Source of the DNA: Fimbriiglobus sp043785105
GTDB lineage: Bacteria; Planctomycetota; Planctomycetia; Gemmatales; Gemmataceae
DNA length: 12,174 bases
NCBI GenBank assembly: GCA_043785105.1
Contig: JAYVXO010000211.1
Location: 1-12,174 of the forward strand
Direction of reading: 5' to 3'
Under the pieces are notes generated by a model. That model searched no databases. It was not told where the DNA came from and was given only the letters and a program-made list of their open reading frames with translations. Shown here in pieces: positions 1 through 7,128 of the stretch (within the stretch, counting starts at the first letter, position 1; the number at the start of each line of letters is the position of its first letter). Position numbers and translations under genes: made by a program.

Positions 1-9
1 CCATCGGAC

Positions 10-224
10 TACCCCGAAGGGGTTTCATGTAATAGCCCAGGGTCGCGGCGTTTCGCCGCGCACCCTGGGTTCTCGACACCACCCCGGCCGTACCCCGAAG
101 GGGTTCCATCGTTCCTCGTGGCGCAAATGTAACCCCTTCGGGGTAAGATCCGTTTCCGGTCCGACCCAGGGTGCGCGGCGAAGTGCCGCGACCCTGGGCT
201 ATTCGATTGAACCCCTTCGGGGTA
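10..224. repeat. Mirrored cluster of palindromic repeats (A-B-A / A'-B'-A')
   Basis: Two short palindromic units are arranged as a large inverted repeat. Unit A (ACCCCGAAGGGGT core, itself a 5-bp hairpin with a GAA loop) occurs in one orientation at 10-24 and 91-105 and in the opposite orientation at 131-145 and 210-224. Unit B occurs at 31-70 and inverted at 164-203; the two copies match at 38 of 40 positions, differing only in the loop. Each B unit folds alone: 36-43 pairs with 62-69 and 44-50 with 54-60 around a TTT loop, with one bulged C at 61. The 215-bp block is therefore both a string of hairpins and one near-symmetric palindrome centred near 118. It resembles dispersed REP-like intergenic elements; I see no coding potential. 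Function is unknown. Transcription termination or a folded nucleoid or RNA structure are possibilities. Confidence 0.85.
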
Positions 225-247
225 CTCCGAAAGCGCAACTTCAAAAT

Positions 248-284
248 GCGCCAGCGAGGGACACGCCGAACCCCTCGCTAGCGC
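248..284. repeat. Hairpin repeat with 13-bp arms
   Basis: Positions 248-260 (GCGCCAGCGAGGG) pair with 272-284 (CCCTCGCTAGCGC) with a single mismatch, leaving an 11-nt loop. It directly follows the mirrored repeat cluster and is probably another member of the genome's dispersed palindrome set. It is not followed by a clear T-run, so a classical intrinsic terminator is not supported in either direction. Confidence 0.7.
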
Positions 285-615
285 GTCGGGCTAACAAAAC
301 CAAAATTCATTCGGCACATGCGTCACGTCAACACGTTTCACCCTGTTGTTCCTGTCCCGGCTGATTTTCGAGACGATCCGGAAGCGGGTTCGGTTTGCCC
401 TGCGCACAATTTTCGCCGGAATCCATGAGGTCACAACGCAAAGATGCGGTGCGGGTCGGCGTGTCGGAAAACCCGCCGGGCAATCGCTGCAATCCGGAAA
501 TTCTTCCCGTCTTAACCCCGCCCATGATCTAGATTCGTGCAGGTAGCCTCTGACCCCGTCAGCAACTGCCACCACACCAATTATTCTTGCCCCTGTTGCC
601 CCAGGCTGATTTGCT
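285..615. other. Non-coding stretch upstream of the HEAT-repeat gene
   Basis: No convincing gene is seen here. The open frames through this stretch are short, or are low-complexity, Arg/Ser/Cys-rich translations that run antisense into the HEAT gene, as expected for chance frames in GC-rich DNA. The stretch presumably carries the promoter of the gene starting at 616, but I cannot point to a -35/-10 pair or a strong Shine-Dalgarno sequence. Confidence 0.5.
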
Positions 616-1320
616 ATGGAACAGTTATCGCCCCAACTCATGCACAAACTGGTCTTCACGATCTTGATGCACGGGTTAACCGACGCCCAAACCAACCTCG
701 CACACAAAGTCCTCAACGATGCGCTGAGCCACTCGAACCCGCAAGTTCGGGAACTCGCGGTCGTGGCCATTGCGGACTTGCCGCTCCCCGCGACCAAGCG
801 GGTGCCGTCCCTGGTGATCGCCTTGGCGGACGAATCCGCCCGCGTCCGTCGCCGGGCCGCCCGCGCACTGGGTGAGCAAGGATCGGCGGGACAACAAGCG
901 TTGCAACACCTCATCCACGGCCTGAAGGATTCGGACAACAGCGTTCGGCGTGATTGTGCCGGTGCGCTCGGTCGCATCGGGCCAGCGGCTTACCCCGCAA
1001 CCCCGGCGTTGATCGGGATGCTCCGCGAACCCGAGAACCGCACACGGGCCGTGGTCGCCGTTTCCATCAAGCGCATCGGTCGGGGTGCGGTGGATGCGTT
1101 GATGACGGGTTTACAAGCCTCATCGGCGGAGCTACGGGGCCGTTGTGCCACGCTGCTGGCAAAAATTGCCCCCGACGACGAAACCGTTGCGGAAGTGTTG
1201 AAGAAAGTGTTAACCGACGAAGACGCCGAAGCCCGTGCGGATGAAGCGCTGCAATTCGTCTTCACGCCGCCCCCGATGCCGATGCCCGCGCCGCGCCAGC
1301 AACTGAACGCGGTCGTGTAA
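616..1320 (+). CDS. HEAT-repeat domain protein
   Basis: The 234-residue protein is built almost wholly of tandem alpha-helical HEAT-like repeats. At least five copies of a roughly 33-residue unit are visible, each with the pattern D/N-x-x-V/L-R-x-x-A/C-x-x-A-L-x-x-I/L-G: around residues 35-65 (NPQVRELAVVAIADL), 67-97 (SARVRRRAARALGEQG), 101-133 (NSVRRDCAGALGRIG), then ENRTRAVVAVSIKRIG and AELRGRCATLLAKIA. The C-terminus is Pro/Met-rich (TPPPMPMPAP). No signal peptide or membrane segment is seen, so a cytoplasmic scaffold or protein-interaction role is likely; the partner is unknown. The ATG at 616 lacks a strong ribosome-binding site but fits the start of the repeat fold. It stops 10 bp before the tail of the convergent kinase gene. 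HEAT proteins of this sort are numerous in planctomycetes and a specific function cannot be given. Confidence 0.85.
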   Translation: MEQLSPQLMHKLVFTILMHGLTDAQTNLAHKVLNDALSHSNPQVRELAVVAIADLPLPATKRVPSLVIALADESARVRRRAARALGEQGSAGQQALQHLIHGLKDSDNSVRRDCAGALGRIGPAAYPATPALIGMLREPENRTRAVVAVSIKRIGRGAVDALMTGLQASSAELRGRCATLLAKIAPDDETVAEVLKKVLTDEDAEARADEALQFVFTPPPMPMPAPRQQLNAVV

Positions 1321-1330
1321 TATCGGATGA

Positions 1331-2347
1331 TTATGCTGTCACGTCACGCCACCGGCCCCGAACTTGGGCCGGTGTTGCCGTTCCGGTCGTGCCGATCTGC
1401 TGAATCGTAATCGACGCCACCAAATTCCCGAACGCCGCCGCCTGTTCATGCGTTAACCCGCACACCATCGCCGATGTGATCGCGGCACTACAACTGTCGC
1501 CGGCGCCACAACTGTCGATCGGGCCAGTCATCGGGTACGCCGGGACGCGGATGATGTCGCTGGCTTTCATTCCGGGAAATGCCACATGAATACCGTCATC
1601 GCTGCGAGTGCAAAAGACGGGCGATTGCAGTTGCTCCGCCGCCAAACGCAGTAGGTTGTCGAAATCACCGGGTTCACTTTTCCCCAACCAAAGCTCGATT
1701 TCCGAACGATTCGGCTTGATGCACATGTTGTGAAACAGCCCGATTTGTTCGCGGCTATCCGCCAGCACAAACTTGGTTGGCGATCGTTTGCAAAGTGCCG
1801 TGAGGTGTTCGCGCACTCGGGTCGTGATGACGCCACAGTTTTCCTCACTCACCTGATCCAACACGATCACCGCGTCCAGTCGGGACCAGGCTTCCTCAAT
1901 CTTGGCCAGCACCGCGTCTTCGTGCTTCGACGGCGTCGGGGTACGGTTCTTGATGTCCAGGCGGTTCAGTTCGCGGTCACCGTACATCGGCTTGGTGTAA
2001 GTCGGCGTCCGGCGATCGGCAGCAACCACAAGACCGCGCAGATCCACACTCGGCAATCGGTGCAGCGCTTGCCGCAACTCGTACCCTTCGCCGTCGTCGC
2101 CAATGATCGCAATCGGCTCAATTCGCCGCACGCCGAGCGCCGCGAGGTTGTTCATCACCGTCCCCAGCGCACCGGGGTAGGACCGCACATGGGTCACCTG
2201 ATAAGCAGTTAAATTGGTTTCGATCGACGGCTCGTCGCGGGCCGGATCAATGTCGAGGTAGCGATCCAGAAACAAATCCCCGATCAAGCCAATCGACTTG
2301 TGGGGGATCGTCGCCAGGATTTGTTCAATAAGCTGCGTCGTGAGCAT
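1331..2347 (-). CDS. PfkB-family carbohydrate kinase (HldE/RfaE N-domain-like)
   Basis: This is a 338-residue sugar kinase of the ribokinase/PfkB fold, closest in layout to the kinase half of HldE (D-glycero-beta-D-manno-heptose 7-phosphate kinase). Visible motifs are the N-terminal strand and substrate region IGLIGDLFLDRYL (about residues 19-31), a Gly-containing region SYPGALGTVMNNLAALG, and the C-terminal PfkB signature DSCGAGDSC at 278-286, where Asp284 is the expected catalytic base and GAG forms the anion hole. The cytidylyltransferase half of HldE is absent, so the true substrate is uncertain. I chose ATG 2347; an in-frame TTG at 2365 would add six residues but has no better ribosome-binding site and lies nearly against the inverted repeat at 2372-2521. 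It lies downstream of the BBP7 gene on the same strand, separated by that repeat. Confidence 0.85.
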   Translation of the reverse strand: MLTTQLIEQILATIPHKSIGLIGDLFLDRYLDIDPARDEPSIETNLTAYQVTHVRSYPGALGTVMNNLAALGVRRIEPIAIIGDDGEGYELRQALHRLPSVDLRGLVVAADRRTPTYTKPMYGDRELNRLDIKNRTPTPSKHEDAVLAKIEEAWSRLDAVIVLDQVSEENCGVITTRVREHLTALCKRSPTKFVLADSREQIGLFHNMCIKPNRSEIELWLGKSEPGDFDNLLRLAAEQLQSPVFCTRSDDGIHVAFPGMKASDIIRVPAYPMTGPIDSCGAGDSCSAAITSAMVCGLTHEQAAAFGNLVASITIQQIGTTGTATPAQVRGRWRDVTA

Positions 2348-2371
2348 GGCTGATACTGAATACAAGATTTA

Positions 2372-2521
2372 ACCACGAATCAGACGAATAGGACGAATAA
2401 GATCAGACTAATCAAATCAGGATTGAGAACAGAGTGTAACCAATTCCGATCGGTTTTCCTGCTCTCAATTCTTGGCTGTTAACGTATCCGCCTTATTCGT
2501 CTTATTCGTTTGATTCGTGGT
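2372..2521. repeat. Long inverted repeat, ACGAAT-type (copy 1)
   Basis: The outer arms at 2372-2401 and 2492-2521 are 30-nt reverse complements with two mismatches. Each arm contains three copies of ACGAAT (or ATTCGT) at 9-nt spacing. The interior holds weaker complementary segments (GATTGAGAACAG near 2421-2432 against CTGCTCTCAATT near 2459-2470), so the whole block could extrude or fold as one long hairpin. The left arm shares 27 of 30 bases with the left arm of the repeat at 5407-5598, so the two are copies of one dispersed element. It lies between two genes transcribed on the minus strand. Confidence 0.85.
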
Positions 2522-2532
2522 GAACAATTCGG

Positions 2533-3822
2533 TTAGTACGCTAAGTTTACGCCGAACGTCATGCCTTGCACCCACATGTCGTTGGCGTTCCAACTGAACG
2601 CGGGGCGGTCGGCGGTGCTGGGGGTGGGGTTGGCGACGAAGCGGGCGCGGGAGTCGTTGATGATCGGGTCGATGACCTCACCGGGGCGAATCACGCTGCT
2701 GACCCACATGACGTTGTACCCGAAGTACACCTTCGCGGCAGGGGTGAAGTTGTACGTCAGATTCAGATTCAAGTCCGACAGCACGGCAAACTTGTTGCGG
2801 CTAAAACTGCCTTGGTTGAACGGGCGGGCGAACAGCCCTTGCAGTTGCGTATCGGCAACGCCAGCCGCACTGAGGAAGGTGTTGCTGCCGAAAATTTGGG
2901 CTTCTTGGCGCACGCCACCCATGCCGAATTTCAACCCGGCGTCGATGCCCAGGCCCCGGTTACACGCCCCCAGGCGACTCGCCACGCCGACTTGACCGCC
3001 GTAGTATTGGTTGCGCGTGCGAACCGTGTCTTGAATCCCGACGGCCCCGCCGGTTCGGGCGAAAAAGCTCCGCGCTTCGGTTTGGATGCTTTCCGCAAGG
3101 CTGAAATACCGAACGCCGAAGAGCAAGTCGTTGCGGTCCGCAACCAGCGTGTACGCCTGCATCCGCACGTTGGCATCGGCGCCCCACGTCGCACTTTCAA
3201 CGTGGGAAACGATTCCGCCAGCACTGGTTCCTTCCAGCGAGGCGAACAAACTAATCGGCCGGCCCGTTTGGACGTTGAAGTATTGCTGGGCGATGGCGTC
3301 CGGCGTGCCGTTGTTGAACGCGGAGCCTTTCTGAATCTTCGTTTCCAGTATGAACACGCTCGCGTCCACGCCGAACCGACTGGCGGGATCGAGGTACGCC
3401 CCCATGCTCCCGCGAATGCCGTTGAAGCCACCGAATTGCACTTGGCGACCGTCGGGGAAAATCCGCGTTGCGGCACTACCAGGCAAGATGGCGTTTTGTT
3501 GAACCGAATTCACAGCGGCTTTGCCGGGCACCGATTGAATCAGGTCCGGCGTGTTCATCGGCGTGATGTACCACAACAGGTAGTCCGCCGACGCCCAAAT
3601 TTGCGGACCCGCCAAAAGGTTTTCGGCAGGCGACGAAGCTTGCATCGCCGCTTCGGTATGGCTGCTTAAGTTCGCCGGAAGTTCTTCCGCCGGGTTAAAC
3701 AGTGCCGAGTGGTACGAAGCCCGATCGACGCCGGGTGCCGCCTTGGACGTAGGTGTTTGCGCGAACGCCGGCGCTGCGAAAGCAAGGCAAACCGACGCTG
3801 CCAGAAGTTTCCGAACGTGCAT
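2533..3822 (-). CDS. BBP7-family outer-membrane beta-barrel protein
   Basis: This 429-residue protein has a clear Sec signal peptide (residues 1-21, K-R-K-type n-region, hydrophobic core, APAFA cleavage context). An Ala/Ser/Pro-rich linker follows, then the hallmark GPQIWASADYLLWYI segment (BBP7 barrels typically open with a W-x-(S/G)-x-(D/E)-Y-L-L-W motif). The rest alternates aromatic and small residues as in amphipathic beta strands (VYFGYNVMWVSSVIRP, WVQGMTFGVNLAY) and ends in an aromatic residue, typical of outer-membrane barrels. The ATG at 3822 is supported by GGAGG at 3830-3834, seven bases upstream. The family is a planctomycete-rich group of presumed surface porin-like proteins whose cargo or function is not established. 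It faces the long intergenic region shared with ispH. Confidence 0.9.
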   Translation of the reverse strand: MHVRKLLAASVCLAFAAPAFAQTPTSKAAPGVDRASYHSALFNPAEELPANLSSHTEAAMQASSPAENLLAGPQIWASADYLLWYITPMNTPDLIQSVPGKAAVNSVQQNAILPGSAATRIFPDGRQVQFGGFNGIRGSMGAYLDPASRFGVDASVFILETKIQKGSAFNNGTPDAIAQQYFNVQTGRPISLFASLEGTSAGGIVSHVESATWGADANVRMQAYTLVADRNDLLFGVRYFSLAESIQTEARSFFARTGGAVGIQDTVRTRNQYYGGQVGVASRLGACNRGLGIDAGLKFGMGGVRQEAQIFGSNTFLSAAGVADTQLQGLFARPFNQGSFSRNKFAVLSDLNLNLTYNFTPAAKVYFGYNVMWVSSVIRPGEVIDPIINDSRARFVANPTPSTADRPAFSWNANDMWVQGMTFGVNLAY

Positions 3823-4468
3823 AACGCAGCCTCCGTGCGTGAGGGGACCGAACAGGTACGAATGAGCCGTTGATCCGGATGGTGACGACTCAGTAGGCTA
3901 TATGTCGTCCCGGCAAAGTCGGAGAATTGAGCAATACTGCCCGACGCGGCAATCTTCGCAATTTAGGCACAATCGGTGGTAGTCTGGATAAACAGTAGGG
4001 CTGATTCCGAACAGAGGATTTACCTCAGAGACACCGAGGCACAGATGAAATCTAGGAGTTACGCAGTTACGCCGAAATCCAAAAAAAACGATCACGAAAG
4101 CCAGAACGTCCGAAATCGCGAAACAATCCCTGGTCTGTTGTCGCGGCGTGTGGATCCACGCCATAGTGATGATGGGGAATTTGTGAACCGCTTCAACGCG
4201 GACGGCGGGACGATCAAGGGCTAGAAATTGTCCGAGCCGGGAAGTAGTGTGATTGATGAGTGTGAGTTGGCAAGGGTTTGGTTTGGATTGGGTGGCACCT
4301 CCTAAACCTAGCCCCAAAACTACCCTCAATCGTTATCGAGTAGCGATAACGTCCTGACTGTGCCCGCTGTGGTGAAAAATTGGTTCACTTCACCCCTTCA
4401 GTGAGTGAGTTTCGCGGACGGGTTTTGAGGTTTTCGACCTGGTGTTTTCTTTTGAGGACGGACGACCG
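3823..4468. other. Divergent intergenic region between the BBP7 gene and ispH
   Basis: About 650 bp with noticeably more A and T than the flanking genes and no gene I can support. A minus-strand open frame at 3898-4329 gives a Cys/His-scattered translation without domain character, and I treat it as chance. The region must hold the promoters of both flanking genes. It contains the short perfect inverted repeat at 4331-4351 and a CAGAGACACCGAGGCACAGA segment near 4027-4046 that looks like a fragment of a dispersed repeat. No tRNA-like or riboswitch-like fold was recognised by eye. Confidence 0.5.
4331..4351. promoter_or_regulatory. Operator-like perfect inverted repeat upstream of ispH
   Basis: CGTTATCG (4331-4338) and CGATAACG (4344-4351) are exact reverse complements separated by five bases (AGTAG). 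A 21-bp dyad of this kind is typical in size for the site of a dimeric transcription factor. It lies about 118 bp upstream of the ispH start. No T-run follows, so a terminator is less likely. The regulator, if any, is unknown. Confidence 0.4.
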
Positions 4469-5401
4469 ATGAAAGTGATCCTTGCCAACCCGCGTGGCTT
4501 CTGTGCGGGTGTAAACATGGCGGTCGAAAGTCTCGAAACGGCGCTCAAGCTGTTCGGTCAGCCGATTTACGTGTTCCACGAAATCGTTCACAACCGCCCC
4601 ATCGTGGACCGCTTCCGGGAAAAGGGCGTCGTGTTCGTGGACGGCATCGACGAGGTGCCGAACGGGCAGACGGTGATGTTCAGCGCCCACGGCGTGTCAC
4701 CGGAAATTCGGCGGCAATCGGCGGAGCGGAATCTCCGGGCCATCGACGCCACGTGCCCGCTCGTCACCAAGGTTCACATGGAGGCGATTAAGTACGCCAA
4801 GGAAGGCTACACGATTATTCTCGTCGGCCATGACGGGCACGATGAAGTGATCGGCACAATGGGTGAAGCCCCGGCGGCAATGGTGCTCGTGGAGAGCATC
4901 GCCGATGTCAATGCGTTGACACTGACCGCCGGTACGAAGCTCGCGTTCCTAACCCAGACGACACTAAGTGTGGACGAAACGAGGGGCATCATCGCGGCGT
5001 TGCGGGCGAAATATCCGCACGTGGTCGGGCCGGGCAAGGACGACATTTGTTACGCCACCCAGAACCGCCAAGAAGCGGTGAAAGACCTGGTCCCCGAAGC
5101 CGATGTCGTGATCGTGTTGGGCAGCCAAAACAGTTCCAACAGCAACCGGCTCGCGGAGATTGCCCAGCAACACAACCGTCCCGCGTACCTCATCGACACC
5201 GTGGCCGAATTGCAGGATAGCTGGTTCGACGACGACGACACGGTGTTGGTGACCGCCGGCGCCAGCGCCCCCGAAGACCACGTGCAAGACGTGCTGAACC
5301 ACCTCTGCACCAAGTTCAACGCCATCGTCGAAACCCGCACCATCCGCGAAGAACACGTCAACTTTCCACTGCCACGAGAACTGCGGGTACTGGTGCGGTA
5401 A
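4469..5401 (+). CDS. ispH: 4-hydroxy-3-methylbut-2-enyl diphosphate reductase (IspH)
   Basis: IspH catalyses the last step of the MEP isoprenoid pathway, reducing HMBPP to IPP and DMAPP with a [4Fe-4S] cluster in the cytoplasm. The 310-residue protein has normal family length and all key residues: cluster cysteines Cys12 (NPRGFCAGV), Cys96 (DATCPLVTKVH) and Cys194 (DDICYATQNRQ), substrate-binding His41 (HEIVHN), His74 (SAHGV) and His124, catalytic Glu126 (GHDGHDEV), the TQTTLS loop, and the GSQNSSNSNRL and TAGASAPE diphosphate-binding motifs. I chose ATG 4469 because the protein then begins MKVILANPRGFCAGV, matching the E. coli numbering for Cys12 and Cys96; an in-frame GTG at 4442 would add nine atypical residues. 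GAGG at about 4454-4457 is a plausible ribosome-binding site. It converges on hom across the repeat at 5407-5598. Confidence 0.97.
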   Translation: MKVILANPRGFCAGVNMAVESLETALKLFGQPIYVFHEIVHNRPIVDRFREKGVVFVDGIDEVPNGQTVMFSAHGVSPEIRRQSAERNLRAIDATCPLVTKVHMEAIKYAKEGYTIILVGHDGHDEVIGTMGEAPAAMVLVESIADVNALTLTAGTKLAFLTQTTLSVDETRGIIAALRAKYPHVVGPGKDDICYATQNRQEAVKDLVPEADVVIVLGSQNSSNSNRLAEIAQQHNRPAYLIDTVAELQDSWFDDDDTVLVTAGASAPEDHVQDVLNHLCTKFNAIVETRTIREEHVNFPLPRELRVLVR

Positions 5402-5406
5402 TCAAC

Positions 5407-5598
5407 CAAGAAGTCCACCACGAATTACACGAATCGGACGAATAAGAATTAAAGAATTGCGAAAACAATTTAGACAGGATTGAACAGGATTGAACAGGAT
5501 TAAACCAGTTCTTAACAATCCTGTTCAATCCTGTTAATCCTGTCTAAATTGTCTTGGCTTTATTCGTCCGATTCGTGTGATTCGTGGTGAACTTCTTG
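5407..5598. repeat. Long nested inverted repeat, ACGAAT-type (copy 2), filling a convergent gap
   Basis: The outer arms 5407-5445 and 5560-5598 are 39-nt reverse complements with two mismatches and again contain three ACGAAT copies at 9-nt spacing. A second, inner pair is formed by 5465-5497 (ACAATTTAGACAGGATTGAA and onward, with GATTGAACAG repeated in tandem) against 5521-5552, perfect except for one unpaired base. The block begins 5 bp after the ispH stop and ends 1 bp before the hom stop, so it makes up essentially the entire space between two convergent genes. It could act as a bidirectional transcription terminator or barrier, but there is no simple GC stem plus T-run. It is the same outer-arm family as 2372-2521, with a different interior. 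Confidence 0.9.
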
Positions 5599-5599
5599 A

Positions 5600-6922
5600 T
5601 TAGTCATCGACGCTGTAGAACGTGGCGGGTTCGGCGATTGCGGTTAAGTCGTTGATGCGCTTCACGGCGACGCGGAACTTGCCGGTTTCGGCGTAGTGGG
5701 TCATGATGACGAGTGGTACGGCGGTCGTGCCGTCTTCGAGTGCCTCATGTTGAATGACGGACGAGATGCTGATGCTTTCCTCGGCCAACACGCGGCACAC
5801 GTCCGCTAGTACGCCGGGTTGGTCGCGGACCGATAGCCGCAAGTAGAACCGGCTGCGCACTCGCTCGGACGGCTCAATCGTGAAGCCGCGCCCAACGGAA
5901 GACCACAGTTTTGCGGCGGTGAACGTCCGCTGGGCACGCCCCACCGCGATGTCGATAATGTCGCTGACGACCGAACTGGCGGTCGGCATCATCCCGGCCC
6001 CCGGCCCTTGGTAGAGCGTTTCCCCAACGATGTCGCCGACGACCTGAATCGCGTTGTACGCCCCGCGCACCTGGGCCAACATGTCCGTGTGCCGTAGCAA
6101 CACCGGCGCGACGTGCAGCGCCACTTGCCGCTTTTGGGTGTTGTGACTTTCCTCCCGCGTCCACGCCTCCGCCAACAGCTTGATCGTGTACCCCAGTTCG
6201 TCCGCAAATCGAATGTCCATCGCGTCGATGTGGTCGATGCCGATCTTCTCGATGTCCGTCGGCTTCGCGGTCACGCCGAACGCGATTTGGGCCAACACCG
6301 CAAGCTTGTGCGCGGCATCGGACCCGTCCACGTCCAACGTCGGGTCGGCTTCGGCGTACCCGAGGCGTTGGGCTTCTTTCAGGGCGTCCGCGTAGCTCAT
6401 GCCGTGGTCGGCCATCGACGTGAGAATGAAGTTAGAAGTGCCGTTCAAAATCGCCTGAATTGCGGTCACCTGATTCGCGGCCAGACTCTCTGCAAGCGCC
6501 CGAATGATCGGCACACCGCCCGCCACCGCCGCTTCAAAGCAAATAACCCGATCCGCCTTTCGCGCCGCTTCAAACAGTTCCGGACCGTGCTCCGCAAGCA
6601 GCGCTTTGTTGGCCGTAACGACGTGCTTGCCGGCCGCCAGCGCGTCCAGCACCACCCCTCTCGCCGTGGTCGTGCCGCCGATCAATTCCACAACCACATG
6701 CACGGTGGGGTCCGCAATCGCCGCTTCCAAATCCGTGCGAATCAGTTCACGGGGTAACGAAGCATCGCGTGTTTTATCCGCATCCCGCACAACAACGGAT
6801 CGCAACACCACCGCCCGCCCGCACCGTTGCGTGAGACGCTCCGCATGGCCGAGCAATATCCGCACCACCCCCGTGCCTACGGTGCCACACCCCACCAGCG
6901 CCACGCCAAGCGGTTCCAACAT
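5600..6922 (-). CDS. hom: Homoserine dehydrogenase with ACT domain
   Basis: Hom reduces L-aspartate 4-semialdehyde to L-homoserine with NAD(P)H, the branch point to threonine and methionine. The 440-residue protein has the monofunctional architecture. The N-terminal Rossmann domain carries GCGTVGTG (Gly11, Gly13, Gly16). Next come the TANKALLA segment and FEAAVAGGVPIIRAL. The catalytic and dimerisation domain has NGTSNFIL (160-167), GYAEADPTLDVDG (188-200) and DAAHKL with the expected catalytic Lys206. A C-terminal ACT domain (about 358-430, LSVRDQPGVLADVCRVLAEE) probably mediates threonine feedback. ATG 6922 is preferred because GGAG at 6930-6933 lies seven bases upstream; an in-frame GTG at 6940 precedes that site. 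The next gene (7129, +) is divergent, with about 200 bp of shared upstream DNA in which I see no distinctive motif. Confidence 0.96.
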   Translation of the reverse strand: MLEPLGVALVGCGTVGTGVVRILLGHAERLTQRCGRAVVLRSVVVRDADKTRDASLPRELIRTDLEAAIADPTVHVVVELIGGTTTARGVVLDALAAGKHVVTANKALLAEHGPELFEAARKADRVICFEAAVAGGVPIIRALAESLAANQVTAIQAILNGTSNFILTSMADHGMSYADALKEAQRLGYAEADPTLDVDGSDAAHKLAVLAQIAFGVTAKPTDIEKIGIDHIDAMDIRFADELGYTIKLLAEAWTREESHNTQKRQVALHVAPVLLRHTDMLAQVRGAYNAIQVVGDIVGETLYQGPGAGMMPTASSVVSDIIDIAVGRAQRTFTAAKLWSSVGRGFTIEPSERVRSRFYLRLSVRDQPGVLADVCRVLAEESISISSVIQHEALEDGTTAVPLVIMTHYAETGKFRVAVKRINDLTAIAEPATFYSVDD

Positions 6923-7128
6923 GCCCGAACTCCAGCTCACGGTAACGAATCCGGGTTGTTCTTAGGCCGGATTCAATATCGGGCAAGGCGCCGCCGTGTG
7001 AAGTTGGCATCGGTCGTGTTGTGCAAGCAAGACACTCCGTCGATCAATTCGTCCGTGACGCGCCGCCGTTACGTTGGTAGATTGGTGCCAGCGCAATGAC
7101 TGACGCGATTCCTCCTCAGGTTGGTCCT

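Noticed and set aside
291..977. 228-residue minus-strand open frame
   Set aside because: Arg/Ser/Cys-rich translation without domain character, mostly antisense to the HEAT-repeat gene and non-coding DNA; a chance frame in GC-rich sequence.
2566..3669. 367-residue plus-strand open frame antisense to the BBP7 gene
   Set aside because: Translation is His/Arg/Val-rich shadow coding; the minus strand has a signal peptide, ribosome-binding site and family motifs.
3898..4329. 143-residue minus-strand open frame between the BBP7 gene and ispH
   Set aside because: No ribosome-binding site, no recognisable fold or repeated hydrophobic pattern, and scattered Cys/His without motif spacing.
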